DNA of 64,000 nucleotides. Source: Alphaproteobacteria bacterium (GTDB lineage: Bacteria; Pseudomonadota; Alphaproteobacteria; Sphingomonadales; Kordiimonadaceae). Positions 57,743 through 64,000 of this stretch are shown one piece after another. A model generated the notes under the pieces. It was not told where the DNA came from, ran no database searches, and saw only the letters and a list, made by a program, of their open reading frames with translations. How positions within the stretch are numbered: position 1 is the first letter of the stretch; the number at the start of each line of letters is the position of its first letter. The translations under genes and the position numbers were made by a program. The DNA lies in the NCBI GenBank assembly GCA_006226495.1, contig SBGU01000039.1, positions 1 through 64,000 on the forward strand, written 5' to 3'.

Positions 57743-58711
57743 ATGGCGCTGAAGATGATCCAGGTAACGGCACCGCTTGCCGCCGAAGCCAGCATCCGCA
57801 AGATCGCGCAGGCCGATGGGGTGATCTCCTACCACAGGGGCGTGGTGCTCGAGGACGAGCATGCCCTCTTTTTCCTGCTGGTGGGCACCGACCGGCGCCA
57901 GAAGCTGATCGACGACCTGCAGGCGCTTGTGGGGCTTTCCAGCAAAACCCGCATCAATATCATGACCGTCGATGCAACCCTGCCGAATGTGGAGGTGCCG
58001 GGCTCCAGCGACACCCGCGAAGAATTGTACCAGAAAGTGGGGCAGGGCATCCGGCTCAACCTGTCGTTCCTGGTGCTGACCCTCCTGTCCACCGTGGTGG
58101 CGCTGGTGGGGCTGGTGCAGGACAATGTGGCCGTGGTTGTCGGCGCCATGGTGATCGCGCCGTTCCTGGGGCCGAACCTTGCGTTTGCCTTCGGCACCTC
58201 GCTGGGCGACCGGGACCTGATGTGGCATGCCTTCAAGACCGGCACGACCGGTGTTGCCTTCTCCGTACTTGTTGCTGCTGCAACAGGTTTTTTCTGGGCC
58301 GATGGCCCCTTCAGCCATGAATTGATGAGCAGGACCGAGGTCGGCATAGGTGGTGTCGTGCTGGCCGCCGCGTCCGGTATTGCCGGTGTGCTGTCGCTGA
58401 CCACCGGCCTGTCGATGACCCTTGTGGGGGTCATGGTCGCCGTGGCGCTGCTACCGCCCGCTGCCACCTTCGGCTTCATGCTGGGGGCCACAGAATTCAA
58501 ACTCGCCTTCGGGGCCTTTGTGCTCCTCAGCGTCAATATCGTCTGTGTCAATCTTGCCGGGCTCGGGGTCTTCCTTGCCAAAGGCATCCGTCCGCTCGAA
58601 TGGTACGAACGGCGCATGGCCAAGCCCTATGTCTATGGTGGTGTGGCCGTGTGGTCGCTGCTTTTGATCCTGCTGGTTGGTGTGATCAGCAAGCTGCCGG
58701 TCGGGCAATAG
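57743..58711 (+). CDS. DUF389 / TIGR00341 membrane protein
   Basis: This 322-residue protein has a cytoplasmic N-terminal ferredoxin-like domain (residues 1-100, MALKMIQVTAPLAAEASIRKIAQ) and about six membrane helices beginning near residue 115 (LSFLVLTLLSTVVALVGL). Between them VVGAMVIAPFLGPNLAFAFGTSLGD is the family signature. The function is unknown; it is thought to be a transporter or stress protein. GGGGAGAGGA precedes the ATG at 57743. It lies 75 bases after ligA. Confidence 0.86.
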   Translation: MALKMIQVTAPLAAEASIRKIAQADGVISYHRGVVLEDEHALFFLLVGTDRRQKLIDDLQALVGLSSKTRINIMTVDATLPNVEVPGSSDTREELYQKVGQGIRLNLSFLVLTLLSTVVALVGLVQDNVAVVVGAMVIAPFLGPNLAFAFGTSLGDRDLMWHAFKTGTTGVAFSVLVAAATGFFWADGPFSHELMSRTEVGIGGVVLAAASGIAGVLSLTTGLSMTLVGVMVAVALLPPAATFGFMLGATEFKLAFGAFVLLSVNIVCVNLAGLGVFLAKGIRPLEWYERRMAKPYVYGGVAVWSLLLILLVGVISKLPVGQ

Positions 58712-58972
58712 CGGCGCGATACCATCTATTGGGGCCTGCCCAGATCGCGTAACAAGATTTCGCGTTTCGGTAACATTCAAAAAGACCCACCGGTCCAGTT
58801 ATTCATGCACTATGGTTAATGTGTGGCGAAGCTATGCGTTCAGTGCATGGCTTCTCTGCATTTTTATGATCTTTTTATTACAGCGGGGCAGGACTATCTA
58901 GGGGGCGTCAGCAAGACGACTGGCAAATAAACACAAAATACTCAGCGAGTTAAGATTTCAGGAGAAGTGCAA

Positions 58973-59299
58973 ATGGCAAAAGCAGCACACACGATGGAAA
59001 AAGTTAACGCATACAGCTTTATGGGTCTGCTGGCTTCGGAAGGCCGCATCCCGGGTGTTGAGAGCGCCGCCGCGGACAAGGAGTTCCTGCTGGTCGCCCT
59101 CGAAGAAGGTGCACGCGAACTTGTGTCGGACTTTACTGCCACTGGCGACTTCTTCAGCCTGATGACCGAAGCCGGCATGATGAAAGCCGAAGCGCCAAAA
59201 AAACCCTACCGTTTCAAGATCGTCCGCCCGTCTGGCCTGGGTGGCGGTTTCCGCGGTGGCATGGGTGGCAGCTTCGGTGGCGGCGCCTTGGCTCACTAA
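58973..59299 (+). CDS. small glycine-rich protein of unknown function
   Basis: This 108-residue protein is preceded by an AGGAGA ribosome site (58960-58965). The first 75 residues form a helix-rich charged domain (MAKAAHTMEKVNAYSFMGLLASEGRIPGVESA) and the last 25 are glycine-rich with Met, Phe and Arg. I recognise no family. It stands alone between two long intergenic stretches, with a strong ribosome site and favourable codons, so it may be highly expressed. The stop lies inside the first of three tandem 16-base repeats. Confidence 0.7.
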   Translation: MAKAAHTMEKVNAYSFMGLLASEGRIPGVESAAADKEFLLVALEEGARELVSDFTATGDFFSLMTEAGMMKAEAPKKPYRFKIVRPSGLGGGFRGGMGGSFGGGALAH

Positions 59300-59337
59300 G
59301 GCCTGGGCCCACTAAGGTTTGGGCTCACTAAGACTTC
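59290..59337 (+). repeat. three tandem 16-bp repeats at the 3' end of the glycine-rich gene
   Basis: Units GGCTCACTAAGGCCTG (59290), GGCCCACTAAGGTTTG (59306) and GGCTCACTAAGACTTC (59322) differ by a few bases. The gene's stop is within unit 1. They look like slippage-born copies. Confidence 0.85.
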
Positions 59338-59342
59338 CCCCC

Positions 59343-59408
59343 GGGATACGGGTTCCCCTCCCCAATTAAAGCCCGTGTCCCTTTAAGCCGTTCCTCCCAA
59401 ACGGCTTA
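59343..59408. terminator. hairpin cluster between the glycine-rich gene and prmA
   Basis: GGGATACGGG (59343-59352) pairs with CCCGTGTCCC (59372-59381, one G-U) and is followed by TTT. Next to it TAAGCCGT (59384-59391) pairs with ACGGCTTA (59401-59408), the latter covering the prmA stop. They probably terminate transcription from both sides. Confidence 0.6.
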
Positions 59409-60317
59409 TGGCTTGCGAAGAACAAGCGCAAGCCATTCCCCTTTCTCCACTCTGCCCTGAGTGTCTAGTCCTTGCGCCTGATAAGGCGCGAGGACTTCTT
59501 TTTCCTGGGTCACGAGAAGGCCGGAAAGAACCAGGGTGCCCCCGGGTGCCAGCACACCGGTAATATCAGCGGCAAGCTCGATCAGCGGGCCGGCCAGGAT
59601 GTTGGCGGTGATCAGGTCGAAGGGACCCTCATCCGCGAACGCCGGGTCATCCAGTCCCGGTGCCACCACCACGGCAATACCGGCACCACGGGTGCCCGCC
59701 GTGCGGCCAACGCCATGGTTGATGTCGATATTTTCCGCCGTTACCTCAATCGCGATCGGGTCGATGTCGCTGGCGACAATCTCTGCAGCAGGCCACACTT
59801 TCTGGGTCGCGAGCGCCAACACGCCGGAACCGGTGCCAAGGTCTAGCATGCGTGCGGGCGCGATCTCTGCGGCAAGGCTGTCCAGCACTTCAAGGCAGGC
59901 TGCTGTGGTTTCATGCTTGCCGGTGCCGAAGGCCTGCCCGGCGTCGATCAGCAGGTTCACGCTGTCGGGTTTGGCCTTGTCGGCGTCATGGCTGCCGAAC
60001 ACAAAGAAACGGCCAGCGGTGACCGGCTCCAGAAGTTTCTGGCTTTCGGCCACCCAGTCTTTTTCTTCAACGGCTTCAAAGCTTTCGACCCAGTCGTCAC
60101 TGCCCGCGCGTTCAAGCAAGGCTTCGACAAAACCCGGTTCAGGGGCTTCGGGGAAGAACACTTCCACGATCCAGGGTTCACCGGGTTTTTGCTCGAAATA
60201 GGACAGGGTCGGCGGGAAGACGCCGGTTTCTTCGGCCAGTTCCTCGATGGCGGCTTCAAGGCCGGCAATGGCCTCGAACGGCAGTTCGCCCTTCAGGCAC
60301 CAGATATCGCTTGTCAT
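59406..60317 (-). CDS. prmA: ribosomal protein L11 methyltransferase
   Basis: This 303-residue enzyme trimethylates L11. The N-terminal substrate domain is followed by LIDAGQAFGTGKHETTAACLEVL, then SAM motif I MLDLGTGSGVLALA, the DIDPIAIEV acidic strand and NILAGPLIELA (motif IV). These are diagnostic. It lies 20 bases behind uvrD on the minus strand. Confidence 0.94.
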   Translation of the reverse strand: MTSDIWCLKGELPFEAIAGLEAAIEELAEETGVFPPTLSYFEQKPGEPWIVEVFFPEAPEPGFVEALLERAGSDDWVESFEAVEEKDWVAESQKLLEPVTAGRFFVFGSHDADKAKPDSVNLLIDAGQAFGTGKHETTAACLEVLDSLAAEIAPARMLDLGTGSGVLALATQKVWPAAEIVASDIDPIAIEVTAENIDINHGVGRTAGTRGAGIAVVVAPGLDDPAFADEGPFDLITANILAGPLIELAADITGVLAPGGTLVLSGLLVTQEKEVLAPYQAQGLDTQGRVEKGEWLALVLRKP

Positions 60318-60337
60318 GTCAGTCTCCTAAAGGGGTG

Positions 60338-62695
60338 TCAGGGGCGGCTCAGGAAGGTGTCGACAACCCGTTTGGTGCCGGCTTTATCAAATGCCACCAG
60401 CAGCTTGTTGCCTTCCACATCTTCCACCATGCCGTAACCGAATTTGTCATGGAACACCCGTTCGCCAACCGCGAAGTCGCTGACCGACTGGGTTTTGGGC
60501 GTCTGCACGCGGGTCGCGCGGCCCTCGATCACCGGGGCTGTGCGCCTGAGGCTCGCCTGCTGTTCCTGCCGCCAGCTTTGGGCGCGCTGCCAGCCGGGGC
60601 CATATTTATCGCCCGACGCGGTGTAATAGCCGCCATCCTTGCTCTCAGCCGACCAGTCATCCTGGCCCCAGCCGCCGGCGCGGTCGTTGCGGCGGTTATA
60701 GAGGCCCTGTGCCGATTCCATTTCCACATGCTGGCCCGGCAATTCGTCGATAAAGCGACTCGGCAGGCTGGATTGCCACTGGCCGAACACCTGCCGGTTG
60801 CCGGCGAACATCACAAATGCCTTTTTCTTGGCGCGGGTCAGGCCGACATAGGCAAGGCGGCGTTCTTCCTCCAGCCCCTTCACGCCGGTTTCATCCAGGG
60901 CGCGCTGGTTGGGGAACAGGCCCTCTTCCCAGCCCGGCAGGAACACCGTGTCGAACTCCAGCCCCTTGGCGGCATGCAGGGTCATCAGGGACACCTTTTC
61001 GGCCGACTCGTTGCTGTCGTTCTCCATCACCAGCGAGATATGCTCAAGGTAACCGCCCAGATTCTCGAAATCCCCCATGGCGGACACCAGTTCCTTGACG
61101 TTTTCGAGCTTGCCCGGCGCCTCGGGTGACTTGTCGTTCTGCCACATTTCCATATAGCCCGATTCCTCGAGCATGATCTCGGCCACCTCGACATGGGTCA
61201 TGGTATGCAGAAGCGCGCGCCAGCGGTCGAAATCGTCCATCAGGCGGCGGAGCGAATTGCGGGCCGCAGGCCGAAGCTCGTCCAGATCGCTGATCTGGCG
61301 CGCGGCGCGGGTCAGGGAAATGCCGTGCGCGCGGGCGATATGATGCACTTTCTGCAAGGTGGCGTCGCCAAGCCCGCGTTTGGGCACATTCACGATGCGT
61401 TCAAAGGCCAGGTCGTCGTCGGGCTGCGCGATCACCCGCAGGTAGGCGAGCACATCGCGGCTTTCGGCGCGTTCATAGAAGCGCGGGCCACCCACCACCC
61501 GGTACGGCAGGCCAAGGGTGATCATGCGTTCCTCGATCTCGCGCATCTGGAAACCTGTGCGCACCAGCACCGCCACTTCGGACAGCGGGTGCTGTTTGCT
61601 CATCAGGTTTTCGATTTCCTCGCCGATCAGGCGGGCTTCTTCGGGGCCGTCCCACACGCCGCGGATTTCGACCTTGTCGCCGTCGCCCGCGTCGGTCCAC
61701 AGGGTCTTGCCAAGCCGGCCTTCGTTGGTGGCGATCAGGGACGATGCCGCCGCCAGGATATGGCCGGTCGAGCGGTAATTCTGTTCGAGCCGCACCACCT
61801 TCGCCCCCGGGAAGTCTTCCGAGAAGCGCAGGATGTTGCCAACCTCGGCGCCGCGCCAGCCATAAATGGATTGGTCGTCGTCGCCCACGCAGCAGATATT
61901 GTGCGTGGCCTGCGCCAGAAGGCGGAGCCACAGATACTGGGCGACGTTGGTATCCTGATACTCGTCCACCAGGATATAGCGGAACTGGTTGTGATATTCC
62001 TTCAGCACATCCGGGTGCTTCTGAAAGAGGGTGATCACATGCATCAACAGGTCGCCAAAGTCGCAGGCATTCAGGATCTGCAGGCGTTCCTGATACTGGC
62101 GGTAATATTTGGCGCCCATGCCGTTCGCATAGGCCTGCGCTTCGCCGGACGGCAGCTTGTCTGGGCCAAGCGCGCGGTTTTTCCAGCGGTCGATCAGGCC
62201 TGCCAGCACACGCGCCGGCCAGCGTTTGTCGTCGATACCGTCGGCCTGGATCAGTTGCTTCAGAAGCCGGATCTGGTCGTCGGTGTCGAGGATGCTGAAG
62301 TTGGACTTCAGGCCCACCAGTTCGGCATGTTTGCGCAGAATACGCACACAGATGCTGTGGAACGTGCCGATCCACATGCCTTCGACCGGGCGGCCGATCA
62401 CGCGCGCGACCCGGTGCTGCATCTCTTTCGCGGCCTTGTTGGTGAAGGTCACGGCCAGGATATTCCAGGGCGCAGCGCGGCCCGTGGCCATAAGGTGGCC
62501 AAGGCGCGTGGTCAGCACCCGCGTCTTGCCCGTACCGGCACCTGCGAGGACCAGCAAAGGTCCGTCCGTGGCTAGAACGGCGTCCCGCTGCGGGGCGTTC
62601 AGGCCCTTCAGATAGGGCGGTTCACCCATGGGGGCGGGGGCAGGGCGCGCGGGCGCATCGTCGAAATCGTCAAGGTCGAAAGGATCGTTCATCAT
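60338..62695 (-). CDS. uvrD: ATP-dependent DNA helicase UvrD/PcrA
   Basis: This 785-residue superfamily 1A helicase serves nucleotide excision and mismatch repair. Walker A is AGAGTGKT (residues 51-58), motif II is VDEYQDTN, followed by GDDDQSIYGWRGA, LEQNYRSTGHI, and the later LMTLHAAKGLEFDTVFLPGWEEGLFP and EEERRLAYVGLTRAKK. The C-terminal 60 residues include the Tudor-like VGERVFHDKFGYGMVEDVEGNKLLVAF. A Met pair at 62695/62692 offers two near-identical starts. Confidence 0.96.
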   Translation of the reverse strand: MMNDPFDLDDFDDAPARPAPAPMGEPPYLKGLNAPQRDAVLATDGPLLVLAGAGTGKTRVLTTRLGHLMATGRAAPWNILAVTFTNKAAKEMQHRVARVIGRPVEGMWIGTFHSICVRILRKHAELVGLKSNFSILDTDDQIRLLKQLIQADGIDDKRWPARVLAGLIDRWKNRALGPDKLPSGEAQAYANGMGAKYYRQYQERLQILNACDFGDLLMHVITLFQKHPDVLKEYHNQFRYILVDEYQDTNVAQYLWLRLLAQATHNICCVGDDDQSIYGWRGAEVGNILRFSEDFPGAKVVRLEQNYRSTGHILAAASSLIATNEGRLGKTLWTDAGDGDKVEIRGVWDGPEEARLIGEEIENLMSKQHPLSEVAVLVRTGFQMREIEERMITLGLPYRVVGGPRFYERAESRDVLAYLRVIAQPDDDLAFERIVNVPKRGLGDATLQKVHHIARAHGISLTRAARQISDLDELRPAARNSLRRLMDDFDRWRALLHTMTHVEVAEIMLEESGYMEMWQNDKSPEAPGKLENVKELVSAMGDFENLGGYLEHISLVMENDSNESAEKVSLMTLHAAKGLEFDTVFLPGWEEGLFPNQRALDETGVKGLEEERRLAYVGLTRAKKKAFVMFAGNRQVFGQWQSSLPSRFIDELPGQHVEMESAQGLYNRRNDRAGGWGQDDWSAESKDGGYYTASGDKYGPGWQRAQSWRQEQQASLRRTAPVIEGRATRVQTPKTQSVSDFAVGERVFHDKFGYGMVEDVEGNKLLVAFDKAGTKRVVDTFLSRP

Positions 62696-62737
62696 GGCCG
62701 TTCTATAGCACCCGCCAGACGGCCTTGACCAGCGTCT

Positions 62738-64000
62738 TCAAGCCTGTTTGTCGTCCTCTTTGGCGGCTTCGGCAGGGGTGCCTTCTTTGGCGGTCGGGGC
62801 GGGCTCTGCCACCGGCTCAGGCGTCGGCGCAGGCGTGCGCGCGGCCTCCAGGAACCGGTGCGCCAGGATCTGGTAGATGCCTTCCTTGCAGATGACTTTG
62901 GAAACGGCGGTCGCAATCAGGCAGGCCAGCATGATCGGGATCACCAGGGCATGGTTTCCGGTCATTTCAGACACGATCACGAAGGAGGTGATGGGCGCCT
63001 GCACCACGCCCGAAAGGTAGGCCGCCATGCACAGGATTGCCAGAACACCAACAGGCACATTGGGCAACAGGCCGGCGAGGTTGGCACCAATGCCGGCACC
63101 AACCGCCAGGGACGGCGAGAAGATACCACCCGGAATACCGCTGATCGACGACACCGCTGTGGCCAGAAGCTTGAAGGGGCCGAACAGCAGGGTCAGTTCC
63201 GAATTGCCATCGATGATGGACTGGGCTTCTTCATAGCCTGTGCCGAACACGCTGCCGCCGGTCGCAAGGCCGCAGAGGCTGAGGGCGGCGCCACAGCCAA
63301 CGGCAAAACCGATGGGATGGTTGCGGACCCATAGGCCGAATTTGCCGTGGAAGCCGCTCGAGGCCTTGGCGAGAAGCCAACTGAAGCTGCCGCCCGCGAT
63401 GCCGCATACCACACCGGCCACGATGGCAGCGACCCAGCCGGGCCCAACCGGCAACACGGCTTCGGTATGGCCGAAATAGGCATAGTTGCCGAGAACGGCC
63501 AGCGACGTGAGGCCCGCCGCGATCACGGTGCCGAGCACAAGGCCGCTGGTGCGGGCCTCGAACGAACGGCTCATTTCTTCGATGGCGAACACGATCCCGG
63601 CCAGGGGCGCGTTGAAGGCCGCAGCCACGCCGGCGGCGGAACCCGCAAGCAGAAGGCCCGGCTGCCGCTGCGGCGCCAGGCGCCCGAAAGCCAGCATGAT
63701 GGCGGCACCCACCTGCACGGTCGGGCCCTCGCGACCGATGGAGGCCCCGCACAGAAGGCCGGCGCCCAGAAGCACGATCTTGCTGAGCGATGCTTTCATC
63801 GACACCAGCGATTTGCGGATCTTGATGTCACGTATCTGCCGCGCGGCAATCACTTGCGGGATACCGCTGCCCTTGGCGGTGGGTACCAGCTTGATGGTGA
63901 CATAGGCGATGAGGCCAAAACCGACGGGCGGCAACAGGTAGGCGACGACCGGCCAGCGCTCCAGCACGGTGCGGAACACCATCTGCGCCTCGTCGGCAAT
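62738..64000 (-). CDS. ClC-family chloride channel/antiporter, cut by the window edge
   Basis: The visible 420 residues hold most of a ClC channel. Signatures are GSGIPQV, GREGPTVQVGA and IPGGIFSPSLAVGAGIG, which together line the chloride path. The proton-path glutamate is in the GREGP motif. The C terminus is an Ala/Pro/Glu-rich tail without CBS domains. The frame is open to base 64000, so the start lies beyond the window. Its gene lies 42 bases behind the uvrD start on the same strand and probably leads that operon. Confidence 0.92.
   Translation of the reverse strand: MADEAQMVFRTVLERWPVVAYLLPPVGFGLIAYVTIKLVPTAKGSGIPQVIAARQIRDIKIRKSLVSMKASLSKIVLLGAGLLCGASIGREGPTVQVGAAIMLAFGRLAPQRQPGLLLAGSAAGVAAAFNAPLAGIVFAIEEMSRSFEARTSGLVLGTVIAAGLTSLAVLGNYAYFGHTEAVLPVGPGWVAAIVAGVVCGIAGGSFSWLLAKASSGFHGKFGLWVRNHPIGFAVGCGAALSLCGLATGGSVFGTGYEEAQSIIDGNSELTLLFGPFKLLATAVSSISGIPGGIFSPSLAVGAGIGANLAGLLPNVPVGVLAILCMAAYLSGVVQAPITSFVIVSEMTGNHALVIPIMLACLIATAVSKVICKEGIYQILAHRFLEAARTPAPTPEPVAEPAPTAKEGTPAEAAKEDDKQA

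Noticed and set aside
58847..58930. A 27-codon open frame starting MASLHFYDLF before the glycine-rich gene.
   Set aside because: There is no ribosome site, its size is at chance level, and it lies in the leader of the next gene.

Overview
This window is a GC-rich, gene-dense piece of bacterial chromosome, most likely from an alphaproteobacterium. The evidence for that is the petA-petB-petC bc1 operon preceded by trmL and hemF, the bamD-recN-ligA run, the DUF1285 / CoA-pyrophosphatase / DUF6111 / CCA-transferase run, and groESL under a CIRCE element. The order is less certain; a Rhodospirillales- or Kordiimonadales-like marine lineage would fit. I see no integrase, transposase, tRNA, rRNA or CRISPR array. 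One gene is cut at each end: gloC on the left and a ClC channel on the right.

Layout. 1-7.5 kb: gloC, a DUF3667 membrane protein, a methyltransferase, then sppA-msrB-azoR on the minus strand, diverging from an AIM24-family protein and a PaaI-type thioesterase. 7.5-14.7 kb: an FprA-like ferredoxin-NADP reductase, a secreted TPR protein, a large anchored protein of unknown function, an MddA/NnrU-like membrane methyltransferase, a small unknown and a methyltransferase. 14.9-19.5 kb: a 1529-residue RTX protein. 19.6-22.5 kb: a beta-lactamase-fold hydrolase and a divergent SDR/LysR pair. 22.5-25.3 kb: groESL, then a 52-residue YqaE/Pmp3 protein and a PRC-barrel protein on the other strand. 25.6-29.3 kb: an HBM-type chemoreceptor and a phosphate-selective-type porin. 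29.5-34.5 kb: a GNAT acetyltransferase, the DUF1285-nudix-DUF6111-cca operon and a soluble globin-coupled aerotaxis transducer. 34.5-39.6 kb: a DsbA-type isomerase with an SDR, divergent from a TetR regulator, then SYLF, cytosine-deaminase-like, YqaA, hemF and trmL genes. 39.8-42.5 kb: the cytochrome bc1 operon. 42.6-47.3 kb: ArsR, PAS, exported RidA, M28 peptidase and GSCFA genes. 47.5-52.6 kb: a nucleotide pyrophosphohydrolase, beta-carbonic anhydrase, a MarR gene followed by three tandem PAS-domain paralogues, ilvE and an XRE regulator. 52.8-64 kb: bamD, recN, ligA, DUF389, a glycine-rich small protein, prmA, uvrD and clc.

How the genes work together. Most of the window is core physiology: aerobic respiration (bc1, hemF), protein folding and repair (groESL, msrB, sppA), DNA repair (recN, ligA, uvrD), outer-membrane assembly (bamD) and tRNA maturation (cca, trmL). 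The accessory layer is sensory and envelope related: two chemoreceptors with no che genes nearby, four PAS_5-type proteins, the RTX protein and two TetR/MarR-type switches whose intergenic regions carry clear repeated operators.

The best candidates for something undescribed are the MarR plus triple-PAS operon, whose PAS proteins share a conserved C-terminal tail, and the RTX protein, which carries three divergent beta modules and no enzymatic domain. Next are a long three-part hairpin in the leader of the HBM chemoreceptor gene, a PhoB-like dyad ahead of the porin, and a 105-codon open frame directly behind the amber stop of the GSCFA gene.
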